Part shown: positions 21,403 through 31,639 of the stretch, piece after piece
Layout: each line of letters begins with the position of its first letter
How positions within the stretch are numbered: position 1 is the first letter of the stretch
Assembly: GCA_963575745.1 (NCBI GenBank)
Contig: CAUYUJ010015293.1
Span: 1-64,000, forward strand
Source: Prorocentrum cordatum
Taxonomy: Eukaryota; Sar; Dinophyceae; Prorocentrales; Prorocentraceae
Reading direction: 5' to 3'
Length of the DNA: 64,000 nucleotides
Position numbers and translations under genes: made by a program
The notes under the pieces: generated by a model
Told to the model about the DNA's origin: nothing
The model's database searches: none
What the model saw: the letters and a program-made list of their open reading frames with translations, nothing else

Positions 21403-22136
21403 GCTTGGATGGGGGTTGTTTGCGCGCGGCCCCGCGGGGCCTCGGGCAATGGCGCCCAAGAAAAGGCCGGCACGGAAAGCATGTGCTCATGAGGAGTGGG
21501 GAGGGTTGTTCAGGCAGTTGTGGCAATGTGGGAATTTCGAAGAAAAGAGTTTCGATTTAAATCAGATGCAGCTCAATGAGTTTTAAAGTACTCCTGGGGG
21601 GGCCTTCTGATTTTCATGTCGAGTTATCTCGGGATGAAACAAATCGAATGGGGGCTCATCCTGGGGGCTCCTCCTCCACCTCCACCTCCTGGGGGCTCAT
21701 CCTCCAACTCAATTTTGTAATACTCCTGGTGGCTCCTCCTCCATCTTCTCCTCCTCCTTCCTCCTCATCCTTCTCCTCCTCCCTCGCTCCTCTTCCTCCT
21801 GCTCCTCATCCTCCTCCTCATCCTCCTCCTCCTCAGCGATTTATCAAAGTCCGCAGCCCGTCTTCGATTGGGCAATTCGGCGGGTGCTGTGAGAGAGCCA
21901 CGGTGAGGACGAGGACGAAGAGCACGATTGACGGCGAGAAGGATGTGGGGGATGAGGTATAACACGGCTACGACGGCGACGAAGGGTGCACCCCGTCCTC
22001 CCCGTGGCCGCGTCGATCAGTGCCACGACGTCGCCCTTGCAACCTTCGGTTCCGATCAGTCCTGTCAGTGCCTATAGCCCCCTCCTGCCCCTTCAAACCC
22101 CTCCCTCCTCTTCTAGTCATCCGACGGCGGGCGGTG
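21403..22136. other. Spacer with TCC tract
   Basis: Contains an atgagtttt word at 21,575, duplicated gggggctcatcctgg / ggctcctcctcc text at 21,650-21,740, and a (TCC)n tract at 21,725-21,838. No credible gene. Confidence 0.55.
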
Positions 22137-22259
22137 CCTTGGCATCGATCGGACGTGCGCACGTTTCCTTCGGCGAGGGCCATCGAGGAGCATCCTGGCG
22201 AAAAAAACACGCACGAAACCAAAAACAACACAGGGAACGGACGTCCGAACGATGGCGAG
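22137..22259 (-). mobile_element. Inverted-repeat element, family 2 copy in reverse
   Basis: ccttggcatcgatcggacgt at the left and the reverse complement of the right end (ctcgccatcgttcggacgtc) form the terminal repeat. The interior gaggagcatcctggcg and cacgcacgaaacc are the reverse complement of the 4,723-4,850 interior. Confidence 0.65.
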
Positions 22260-22716
22260 GGGCAAGGACCAGAGACGTACCTTATTGACGCTGCATACTG
22301 ATACTGCTACTGGTGCTGTTACTACTGGTGAGGCGTTTGGCGGCGGCGCTACTGGTGCTGTTACTACTGGTGAGGCGTTTGGCAGCGGTGCTGTCGCAGA
22401 TGTTGCCGAGTTCGCCAAAGCCGCCTGCCACGCTATCGTTTCAGAATTCGGACGCGATTTTTTTACTCCTCAGCTGGGGCTTCAGAGAGTGACAAGATTG
22501 GTATCGCGTTACATGGGAACCATGGATCGCGACCTGGACTGTCTAGAAATTTCCTGTGATACATGTATGTCTGAGACATTCGTGAACCACGGCCTGCACG
22601 CCTTATCATGTTCTGCTTATGATGAGGACAGGAGGGCATGCACGCATATCCCTTGCCAGTCGCATCCCTCCTCATCCTCCTCCTCCTCATGCTCCTCCTC
22701 ACCCTCCCGTGTTTGA
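22252..22716 (+). CDS. Weak ORF with duplicated ATGAVTTGEAFG motif
   Basis: The ORF begins inside the family 2 element, which argues against this start. It has a 39-bp tandem duplication (ATGAVTTGEAFG twice), then a plausible protein stretch, AEFAKAACHAIVSEFGRDFF to MGTMDRDLDCLEISCDTCMS, then a TCC-derived poly-Ser tail. I do not recognise it; perhaps a decayed exon. Confidence 0.2.
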   Translation: MARGKDQRRTLLTLHTDTATGAVTTGEAFGGGATGAVTTGEAFGSGAVADVAEFAKAACHAIVSEFGRDFFTPQLGLQRVTRLVSRYMGTMDRDLDCLEISCDTCMSETFVNHGLHALSCSAYDEDRRACTHIPCQSHPSSSSSSSCSSSPSRV

Positions 22717-23128
22717 CATGTCGCCGATTCGCCTATTCGCAATGCCCGTTCGGAAGTAATGATATGCGTCTGTTATTTCTGCATTAGGTTTGAAAGTCAC
22801 CCGCGCGACACGCGGGCGCCATGTGGGTATGATCCCCTAGCTCGTCGACACATCCGAGAAGGGCCTGGAATAATGCATTCGTTTCTGTTGGTTTGGAAAA
22901 CTTGGGCCCGCGTGCAGCCATCAGCAGTGACTGATCTTGAAGGAATTGTTATCCTCCTTCGTTCCCGCTCCGCCTTTTGCATTCATCCACCAGGGCTGGG
23001 TGGTGGAGGGCAGAAACAGCATCGATATTGCATGCGCGCCCGTGTTTATGTGTCAACTTGGGGGCCTACCGTTGCACTGGCTGGATTCGCATTGAAATTC
23101 TGATTAAGAAACGCCATCAAGAATCAAC

Positions 23129-24063
23129 GTGGCGGTGTCGATGCCTGTTCGCCATCCCCGATGTGTCGGTTGCTGTTGGAAGGTGGGAGGGGAGGACATG
23201 ACGTTGCTGCGAAAGCAGATTGAACTGGGTATGAACGTCCTACGCGTAAAGGAGAAAGGCATCATACTGTTTGCGACTGATGGTAAAACTTGGAGCCGAT
23301 TCCAACGGTCATCGAGCTCAACGAATCGAACATACGAAAACGTTCTTGGCGATGATACGGAAGGGGCGGGCTTGCACTATAAAGGGACATATGCGAGCGG
23401 TCACATGTCGTTCACTGGTGAAATGATCATGCTAACAGAGCCCGTGGCCATCCCTCGCTGTTGCCCCCGCTGAGTCTGCCCCCCCCCCAGAGGCCTCCTC
23501 CACCTCCTCCCTCTGCAACCTCTGCCCTCCTCCGCCTCCTCCCCCCTCCACCTCCTCCCACGATTTGCTTCTGCATGCTCCTAGCTAACCCACAGAGCTG
23601 GTGAACGGAAGGGGAGGACAATATGCACTCAGAAGCTGCTAAGGGGAATATTTCGGTGGAGGTTGTTGCATGGCTTGCGATGTTGGCAACAACTCGGAAG
23701 GTGTGGTGGATGATAGGCAAAGAGTTTCAGTCTCGTATGTTCGAGCATCCTGCGCTTGATGTTGCAACGAGGGTATGCAAAGCATGCTGCGTGTTTACAT
23801 ATATGGGTGCATTCGTGGATTCCCCCGTGCTGCCTAGAACGGTCCATCTTCTCACGACTGTCCCGAGAACGGTGTACCCGAAGCTAGAACGGAAGAAACC
23901 GCAGACGGGATTTTCGAAATCTCAGATGGCTCATCACTTCTACGAGAAAAAGAAAGCAGGGGGCGCTCCCGATCCTATATTCGTCCCTGGTTTTTGCGAA
24001 GTGCTCTACTGTGCATGGGCAGAAGCTCGGACAGGCCAGCACCCCCGTGATATTTCTTACTGA
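23129..24063 (+). CDS. Two weak ORFs of unknown nature
   Basis: 23,129-23,473 reads ...GEDMTLLRKQIELGMNVLRV with NRTYENVLGDDTEGAGLHYK. 23,623-24,063 (146 codons) reads MHSEAAKGNISVEVVAWLAM to RDISY. Composition is protein-like and not low-complexity, but I see no family, no splice pair joining them, and a TCC-rich stretch (23,475-23,560) between them. Low confidence that either is translated. Confidence 0.2.
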
Positions 24064-24239
24064 TCTTCACTGGCTTGGCGGGGGGATGGCGAGGATATGA
24101 AACTACGAGTAAGCGATGATAGGAAGGGGAGGGTTGGCGGAGGAGGAGCACAGACTTGGAGATGCGAGGGAGGATCGGAGGGGGGATATCATTCGCTCGC
24201 TACCGCCCCTCCCTCGGGAAGGAGGGGTGGAAGAGAAGT

Positions 24240-24430
24240 CCACCATTGGAATCCTGAAACGATTCGGTCCCGATCGGCAAGGATGGGGATTGGAAAGGAA
24301 ATGGCATGGTGAAAACCAGACCCCTCCAATCCTGAAACGCTTCAGCCATTTCCTCGGCAAGGATGGGGGTTGGAAGAGAAATGCGACGGGGTTCTCTCGC
24401 CACCCAAATCCTGAAACGATTCGTAGCGGA
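24240..24430 (+). repeat. 78-79-bp tandem repeat, 3 units
   Basis: aatcctgaaacg(a/c)ttc starts near 24,250, 24,328 and 24,407. Each is followed by cggcaaggatggggatt or cggcaaggatgggggtt and a ggaaatgg/agaaatgcg block. Confidence 0.75.
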
Positions 24431-25531
24431 AATGCAGTTACCCCACGACCCCATTGCGCACGCATGTGTGCAGCGGCGTGCCGTTGAGGCCCGTACTTCG
24501 TGAGTGCGAACCCCAAGAAGAAGAGCAGGCTTACCGACGCAACCTTGACCTTTGGTGCTATCTGGACCCGCTGGGCAGGGAGAGACATGTGATACCAACC
24601 TCTGGCCCAAGGTCACCCCTGGATTTCCAAGGAGGTCCCCGCTGCGTCCAGGGAATCCCTCACGAGGCCCAGCGGTCCCAGGGATTACAAACTTTGTCGA
24701 ACAGCTGTGGGCGCGTGTGGTTGGGGGGGAAGGCCGTGGGCCAAGTCCAAATCGCCCCCATCCTGGACTTCTGCCCCCCCCCCCCTGTACACGGTTCTCG
24801 GGGGTCGCCTTCTTGCCCTCCGCCCCCTCGCCCGCCGACCCGAGGAGCGGTGCTACGGCGGGTGCATCTTCATCGTCGGGCGCGAGAAGGGCCCTGCCCC
24901 AGGCGGGGCGGTGGAGCAGTCGTCGAAGTTGTTTTGAACAGTTTTTTTAAGCTCCACGGAATGAACTTCGAGTCCCATGGGATGAGTTTCAAACTCCAGG
25001 GAATGATTTTCGAGTTCCAGGGACTGTGCAATTCCAGGGATGAAATGGGCCCCCGTCGTTTCCTCCTACCACTCCCCCCTGATCATCCTCATCGTTCTCC
25101 AGCTTCCCATTCCTCCTCCTCCTCCTCCTCCTCCTCCTCCTTCTCCTCCTCCTCCCCCTCCTCCTCCTCCTCCTCCTCCTCCTCCTCCTCCTCCTCGTCA
25201 TCCTCGTCCTCCTCCTTCTGATTGGTTGTCCTCGTCGAACTTCCACTCCTCATCCTCCTCCCCCGCATCATTCGCGCTCGTTCATCCATCGCCCCCGCAA
25301 TGACGAGGGAGAGGGAGGTGCCAGACTCCGACTCTGACTGAGCGGAGCAGCAGTACTGGTACTGCTTCGCGCCGCATTCGCGGCAGAAAATTGCAGACAC
25401 TGCCTCCTCTCGTTTTTGTGAGGAGGGGGGAATGGGGAGGGGGATGACGGTGGAGGAGGTGGCGGTGAAGAGATCGAGGAGGAACGAGGGGAGGAGCTGG
25501 TCAGGAGGAGGCGGAGGAGGAGGAGGTGGAG
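24431..25531. other. Strand-switch spacer, no firm gene
   Basis: Possible exon residue at 24,790-24,935 (GGRLLALRPLARRPEERCYG then GCIFIVGREKGP), unsupported by splice sites. Four related words, gaatgaacttcgagtccc, gatgagtttcaaactcc, gaatgattttcgagttcc and so on, lie at 24,960-25,020, and a (TCC)n tract at 25,105-25,215. Confidence 0.4.
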
Positions 25532-25724
25532 TACTGCAGGTCCGTGCCGTGTCGACCCTGGCGTTGGTTCCTGACACCGCGCTGGATCGTTCAACCTTGA
25601 ACGATCGGCCGTCTCCGCAACGTCCGATCGTTCAACATCGACCGATTCTGGGCCGCCGTCGGCGTTCAACGTTGAACGTCGGCGGCGGGGTCGCCGCTGG
25701 TCGACACGACGCGAACCTACCGTA
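25532..25724. mobile_element. TA-flanked 193-bp foldback element, family 3 copy 2
   Basis: The length and structure match 6,079-6,271: ctgcaggtccgtgccgtgtc at one end, cctaccg at the other, TA on both sides, and nested ttcaaccttgaac and gttcaacgttgaac palindromes inside. Confidence 0.75.
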
Positions 25725-25924
25725 GGAGGAGGAAGAGGAAGAGGAAGGAGGAAACCCCAACGCCCAAGGAGTGGTCCTCTTCTGGCCACCACCGTTGGAC
25801 TTCCAGGGTCTGGTCCATTTGGTTGTTTCACCCCACTCCCCTTTCTCGACCGATCCTGCTCTGTCATCGGCCGCCATTGGAAGCGTCAATCCACGGTTTG
25901 ATTTAGATGCCCCCCCGCGGCCAG

Positions 25925-25937
25925 GACGAGGAGGAAG

Positions 25938-25976
<39 letters not shown>

Positions 25977-26905
25977 CTGATGATGATGATGATGATGATG
26001 ATGATGAGGAGGAGGAGGAGGAGGAGGCTCGAGGAAAGAGCCGAGGATGGGGAGGGCGCGTGGGAGGAGGAGGAGGAGGAGGAGGAGGAGGAGGAGGAGG
26101 AGGAGGAGAGGAGGAAGAGGGCATACGAGGAGGGAGGAGGAGGTGGAGGAGAGGAGGAGGAGGAGGAGGGGGGAGGAGGAGGAGGAGGAGGGAGGAGGAG
26201 GAGGAGGAGGAGGAAGACGAGGAGGAGGGGGAGGAGGACGAGGAGGAGAAGGAGGAGGAAGTGGAGGAGGAGGGGAGAGGAGGATGAGGAGGAGAGAAGG
26301 ATGATGATGATGATGATGAGGAGGAGGAGGAGGAGGAGGAGGTGGAGGAGGAGGAGGAGGAGGGGAGGAGGAAGGAGGAGGAGGAGGAGGAGAGGAGGTG
26401 GAGGAGAGGAGGAGGAGGACGAGGAGGAGAGGTCGAGGAGGAGAAGGAGGAGAAGGGAGGAGGAGGGGAGGAGGAGGAGAGAGGACGAGGAGGAGAAGGA
26501 TGATGATGACGGTGGAGAGGAGGAGGAGGAGGAGGACCTCCTTCCTCCTACTCCTCCTCCTCCTCCTCCTCCTCCTCTCACTCTGCCTTCCCCTCCCTTC
26601 CTCCTCCCCCTCCTATCTCACTCCGTCCTCGTCTCTCGCCCCGTCCCAAACGTCTCCTCCTCCTACCTCGTCCTTCCCGTTCTCCTGCTGCCCCCACCAC
26701 CCTGCCTGCGCCAGGTGGCGCCGTTCGTGGTGACCGCGAACTTAAGAGCTCGCCCCGCCCGCCCGACCCGCCGCCAGACGCGTTTCGTGGCCCCATACGG
26801 GGACAGCAGGTGGAAGCGGAGGAGGAGGAGGGGGAGGAGGAGAAGGAGGAGGAGGAGGAGGAAGAGGAGGAGGAGGAGGAGGAGGAGGAGGAGGAGGGAG
26901 CGGGG
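25925..26905 (+). repeat. GAT and GGA microsatellite block with TCC switch
   Basis: (GAT)n at 25,935-26,010, (GGA)n to 26,535, TCC at 26,540-26,580, then GGA again at 26,815-26,905. A non-repetitive island at 26,700-26,815 (QVAPFVVTANLRARPARPTR) might be an exon, but it is isolated. Confidence 0.85.
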
Positions 26906-27089
26906 CGACTTTGAGGATAACAGTGAAGATGGGGGAGATGGAGAATGATGCCATCGAGGCGTGCCGAAAAAAAAAAAACGAGCACGGAGAAAAGAACGAG
27001 AAAGAGAGAGAGAAAGAGATGGGAGAGAGAGAGAGAGAGAGAGAGAGACGAAAAACAACGAAAAAGAAAGAAGGGAGGGGAACAGAAAA

Positions 27090-27455
27090 GAGTGAAAGAG
27101 CTGTGCTATGCCTTGCTGTGCTACGCTGTGCATAGCAACTATATACAAAACGCAGAAACTCTATCATATGTTACGCCCAGAACCGCTCAAAAAAACTGTG
27201 CTATGCCTTGCTGTGCCACGCCGTGCGTAACAACTATATACATAACGTCGTAACTTTATCATGTGCAGCGCTCGCCACCGCGAAAAAAGCTGCGCTAGAC
27301 AATCGCGCAACATGTGCCGCCGAAAAAGCTGTGCTACGCCAGGTTGTAAACAAAAAGCTGCGGAGCGCAAAAAAGGCTGCGCTAAGACAACTTTGCCAAA
27401 ATGGCGGTGGAAATCATCTTAACATGAAAAAAGCTGCCGGCGACATTTTGTGCGT
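27090..27455 (+). repeat. Tandem gctgtgctA repeat near satellite remnant
   Basis: A 95-bp duplication (ctgtgctatgccttgctgtg then aactatata at about 27,101 and 27,197) grades into aaaaaagctgcgct words and ends at ccggcgacattttgtgcg. This order mirrors 8,245-8,420. Confidence 0.65.
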
Positions 27456-27456
27456 G

Positions 27457-27835
27457 ATGTAACTCCTGGGCTCTGGGCACCTCCCCCGGGGCCGGTTTTG
27501 TGAGGATGTCTCAACTTTGATCGTCGGGTGGGTGTAAGTGCGGTAAGAGCGTTGTATATCCGATGAAATCGTTTCAACGAAGATGTATGTAGGTTCATGC
27601 TAGTTGACCTCACATATTCAACATATATAAAATATCGAACTTCGCATTCATCTACTTAACGTTTTGTTAGATAAGTATATTCAACAACATACCATACATA
27701 CTACTCACAGAACCATCCATCTTATCAACTGAGCTATCGGGTACCACTGCCAAGATATATCGATACATACACCTCAACATACCCAACTTAGTAGCTAAGT
27801 CAGCTAAGTCGATGTGGGCTGTCCGATTCGGTTAA
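27457..27835 (-). repeat. Satellite remnant and AT-rich inverted flank
   Basis: 27,457-27,513 is a partial 140-bp unit (cacctcccccggggccggtt to ggatgtctca). The following AT-rich segment, starting ctttgatcgtcgggtgggtg, is the reverse complement of the sequence just left of satellite block B (41,680-41,728). A second match pairs ctaagtcgatgtgggctg at about 27,805 with cagccccatcgacttag at 41,552. Confidence 0.65.
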
Positions 27836-28209
27836 CCCGAAATTTGCATAACTTTCTATGTTTTGCATGTTTGTTCTTGATATTGCTATGTTTCGGGAAA
27901 AAAACCACAAAAAACGTTTTAACAACTACAACACAACAGTTTTTTCAGGACAGGGCGCCGCAGGTCGACGCGCCGAGCCGCCCTCAGGACGCCTGCGGGG
28001 CGCGGAGGGGAAGGGGGGAGAGGGAGAGGGGGGGGGATCAACTATTCTTCAAACTGCCTCCCCTCGGCGGCCATCACCGCCTCCCCTCCCCTCTCCTCGT
28101 TGTCGGCGGCCAGCCCGCCCCCGCTCCCTCCTGCCGCCTTCCCTCCCCGAGCCCGCCTTCCTTCTTCGGCGGCATATCCGCCCCTCCCTCCTGCACCTCT
28201 CTATCGAAG

Positions 28210-28239
28210 GGCGGCGCATCCGCCAGCGGCATATCCGCT
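28210..28239. repeat. 30-bp double hairpin
   Basis: GGCGG-cgcat-CCGCC-AGCGG-catat-CCGCT: two adjacent 5-5-5 hairpins with no spacer. The same architecture is at 34,382-34,411, 34,450-34,479 and 34,508-34,537 with different loops. Confidence 0.8.
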
Positions 28240-28266
28240 CTCGCATGCGCTCGTTTTTTTCCTTTT

Positions 28267-30678
28267 TCACGTGATGGCGAGCACATAGCCATCGTCCTGT
28301 AGTCGCCGATAAGCCGCCCAGGCTGGCGGGATCAGCTCGGCGGGCATCACGGCGACGTCGCCGCGCGGCCGCCACAGGGACGCGCCTGGGCATGGCGCGC
28401 GCACCCATTCCAGGGTCTCCACCAGCAGGTAGCTGGCGGCGCCAGCCTGCGCGCAGCAATGCACGATGTACGCCTCGCCGTCGCCCAGGAGAAAATCCTG
28501 AGGGCAGCAACGCCTCGATTTTTGGGGGGGCACACGCATGTGCACCCCTAAATACCAAGGTTGGTTGCGCCGTCTGTCCTGGCTGCCGTACATCTGGCCG
28601 TCGATGGACGCCTCTCTGCTGGTCCACGTTTCAGCCCTGCGGAGGGGTTCCTCCTCCTCCTCCTCCTCCTCCTCCTCCTCCTCCTCCTCCTCCTGGCGGC
28701 GAGCCGCCTCGGCGGCAAACCGCCTTCCCCTCTCCCAGCCCATCTTCCTCCACAAAGGGCGTGCAAGGTTGCGCCCCGAGTGCCCGAACGTACTGTCAGC
28801 TCTGGCGTGCGCCACGCTTTGGCGCGGGAGCGCGGCGCCTCCTTCGCTTCCTCCAGGAAGCAGGCGAGCATCGCCGTCAAGGCCGACCGCTCGAAATTCT
28901 CAGGGTTGTCGATCTCCTGCGACCTGGACCGAAGCAGGTTGTGCTTCCGCTCGAGTACGAAGGCGCCCAACCAGATGCCGTCCTCCGCAGGCTGGTCGGG
29001 GACGTGCCACAAATAATGATGCTTCGGCTTGATCAGGGCTGGCCCGTGCGCGGCTTTGTGCAGCGCCAAGGAAATCGAAACGGCCTTGGTCCAGACAGCT
29101 ATCAAATTCGGCACGGCGCCGATCCTCAGGACGTAGCCGAACCGCCTGCCACCTAAGCGCTCGAGGATGCGCGCGGGCCGACGCGGTGCATCCTCGAACG
29201 CGCAGGCCAGCGTTTGCGTTTCAGCTGCGGCCGCATGTCCTTTTGCCCTGCATGTACAATTCGAGCATCTTCGCCATCGCCTCGAACGACCGCGCCGCAG
29301 CGTTCGCCATGCCGCTGGGGCGCAGCTCTGTGTGCACCCAATGACGAATCAAAGGGAACACGGCCAAGCAATCCGACGCCTTGCCCACGAAGTGCGACGC
29401 CTTGCAGGTCGCTTTCTTCCGAGCCACGCTGAACAGAAACGCTGGCGGTTTCCTGCCGCGTCTGCCAGTCCGCCACGCCGAGCAGCGATCCCGCCACGTT
29501 CCCCACGCGTCGGGGATGACATCCCTCACCGCCTTGAGGAGCGCAAAGATTTCGACCTGCAAGGTCCCGCCGCTGGCCAGCATGGTATGCATGGGGTCCC
29601 TCACGTATGTGCTCGGCGGCGCCACCGTCCGCAACGCCTGGCACGCCACCAGAGAACGGTCATCCAGAGTGATGCCCATTGCCGTCTCCTTCGGGGGCCG
29701 GAACATCAGAAGGGAAGGAAGGGGGGGACATCAGAAGGGGATCGATGGACATGTTTTCCTCCCTGGCTCCAGTCTCTCGATGTTCGCTCTGGTTGTCGTG
29801 TCCCGCAGCGACGCCAAATCATCATATTGCTGCAAAAACTCGTCTGACGACAGCGGGTCAAAGCGCGACGAGTCAGCGCACCAGAGAGGCACGAGGTAAT
29901 CATCGTCGTCGTAGTCTGCAAGACATTCCGCCTGATCCAGCACAACGTTCTTGCATTGCAAGCACGGTCTCAGACCTGCAGCGCCCTTGGTGCAGAATGT
30001 CTCTTTTCCAGCCGCCTCGTCTGCAATCAAGCGGTGGAACTTGGCGAAAAAGTGCTCGCCGCCGATTGGCGCACCGTGCTCCGACAGACTCTCTGGGCCC
30101 AGGAACAGCGCGCGAAGCAATGCCCGCGCCACGGCCGAGCCGCCGATGCTCTTCTTCACGACGACGCGCAAGGTGCCGATCGGCAGCCACGCAACCTCCT
30201 TCTGCAAGAAGGATCCGAACTCGAGGAAACTCGCATACACCGCGAGCTGATTCCGACGATTATCTATCTTCAAGGCGTTGCCCACGCCAATGTCGTCGTA
30301 GTACAGCAAAAGCCTCCACGGCCGATCGCGCGACACAGGGAAACGGCGCATCGCTTCCCAAAAAATTGAACTCCAGAGAGGGCAGTCCGACAGGAGCCTC
30401 GGCATCAGCCGATGCGGCAGCGCCACGCTCCATCGGAAAGGCGTGCCGATCTTGGGCTGCAGCCGCACTGCGCTGATGAGATCGGCCACGGATGCCGTCT
30501 GCGATCGCTGCATGGCCCGAGCGCTCACGTCTATAGCATCGCCCGCGTCGTCGCCATGGCCAAGCGCAGTCACGATTCGCTCGAGCAAAGCCGCGGACAC
30601 GCCGCGCAGGGCCAGACACTGTTGCAGTCGAGCCCGCTGCTCCACCTGCTTGTCCACCTGCAGGGCGCGTTTCCCCAT
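28267..30678 (-). CDS. Transposase-like protein, five or more exons
   Basis: Exon 1 is 30,678-29,770, from MGKRALQVDKQVEQRARLQQ, with LLLYYDDIGVGNAL, RRNQLAVYASFLEFGS and LRPCLQCKN. Exon 2 is 29,688-29,247 (ETAMGITLDD, YVRDPMHTMLASGG, GTWRDRCSAWR). Exon 3 starts at 29,152 (IKPKHHYLWHVPDQ, LGAFVLERKHNLLR). Exon 4 ends EASIDGQMYGSQ at 28,579. Exon 5 is 28,497-28,267 (DFLLGDGEAYIVHCCAQAGA to DDGYVLAIT). The order YxDD..GNAL, C..C, D-MH, then PKHH..H and ERKH matches a large unnamed dinoflagellate family and resembles KDZ/tnp2-type DDE transposases (inference). The exon 3/4 border is unresolved because that intron is a GGA tract with GGCGG hairpins. No terminal inverted repeats were found. Confidence 0.6.
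28498..28578 (-). other. 81-nt hairpin intron, GA-AG, frame-neutral
   Basis: On the minus strand, agcCAG|GACaga and cctCAG|GATttt share CAGGA. The 81 nt fold on themselves around ggggtgcacatgcgtgtgcc. They contain no stop and are a multiple of three, so retention would simply add 27 residues. Homologous reading favours removal (GSQ|DFLLGDGEAY). Confidence 0.5.
29153..29246 (-). other. 94-nt hairpin intron, GC-AG
   Basis: atgCAGG|GCaaaa to gcttAG|GTggc, phase 1, joins LELYMQ to GGRRFGY. The interior carries the palindromic pair cgaggatgc...gcatcctcg. Confidence 0.5.
29689..29769 (-). other. 81-nt intron with GGAG direct repeat
   Basis: actG|GAGcca and cgaaG|GAGacg share GGAG, so the exact cut is ambiguous by up to 4 nt. 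Removal joins ANIERL to ETAMGITL in phase 0. The interior repeats ccttctgatgt twice; no strong hairpin. Confidence 0.45.
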
Positions 30679-31222
30679 TGCGCCGACGCCCGCGCGCGGG
30701 AGGGGCGGGGGCGGGGGGCAGCGCGAGGCCCAGCGCGGTTGAGAAAAACGAATTGCAGCCAGAGAGACGGAAGTGGAGGCGGGAATGGATCGCGGGGCGG
30801 AGTAGCCGCCGAAGGGCATGGCGGCGTAGCCGCCTGAAGGGTCGGGAGGGGCGGCGTAGCCGCCGAAGAGCGTGGGGGCGAGGGGGCATGGGGGGAGGGG
30901 GGAGGGGGGAAGGGGGTGGGTGGGGGAGATTGCGGAGGCGCGAAGTGAGCGTAGCAACGGAACTTGCAAGGGAGATTTCTTTTTCTCGCACGCAATTTCG
31001 AGCTTGAGTTTCAAGCTCGGGTTCCAAGCCGCCAGCGCTCGGAGACGGGCGCGGCTGGCGGCTCGAGCTCGGGACGGGCGCAGCGCGGGACGGGCGCGGC
31101 GGCGGCTGGCGGCTCTTAGTGCGGGTGCGCGTGCTGCCTCCAACTCCTCATCCACCTCCTCCTCTCCTCATCCTGCCTCCTCTTCCTCCTTATCCTCCTC
31201 TATCGGCCCAGCCGATCGCCGC

Positions 31223-31519
31223 TCAGCTCTCCTGGTGCGGCTGGCGGCAGAAGAACCGAATGCCGCCTGGGATGTCCTGCACCATCTGCTTCGACATCTG
31301 GCACAGCATCTTGCCGCGCTCCTCGGTGCGGCGCGCCTCCTCCATCATGCGCCGCGCCTTGTCGATGAGCATCTGGCCCTTGATGCCCACGGCGCGTGCA
31401 TGGCGGCAACGATTGCGCCACTCGATGAAGCGCACCACGATGGTCGCCCAGCTCCACGCACTGCCACCCGTGATGAGCTCGAAGTCATCGACGTCGTACT
31501 TGTCCGCGATGCTCGCCAT
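31223..31519 (-). CDS. 98-aa hypothetical protein
   Basis: MASIADKYDVDDFELITGGS, then SWATIVVRFIEWRN, a charged helix QMLIDKARRMMEEARRTEER, and an end at FFCRQPHQES. Codon use and composition look coding, and no other frame does. The charged middle suggests a coiled coil. It lies between the 31.7-kb fragment and the transposase-like gene, on the same strand. I do not recognise the family; it may be an exon of a larger gene. Confidence 0.5.
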   Translation of the reverse strand: MASIADKYDVDDFELITGGSAWSWATIVVRFIEWRNRCRHARAVGIKGQMLIDKARRMMEEARRTEERGKMLCQMSKQMVQDIPGGIRFFCRQPHQES

Positions 31520-31639
31520 GGCGGCGCAAGACCGCGAAGGGGCACGACCTCGAGCGGCTCCACTTGAGCCACAAAGACTACGGATGAGGGGTGGGACGGT
31601 GGCAGATCATGTCATTGGGAAACGCGAGAGAACGGTGCG

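Noticed and set aside
27700-27760. tRNA gene on the minus strand
   Set aside because: An A-box-like start is present, but there is no convincing T-arm, B-box or acceptor pairing. Kept only as a weak SINE-head observation.
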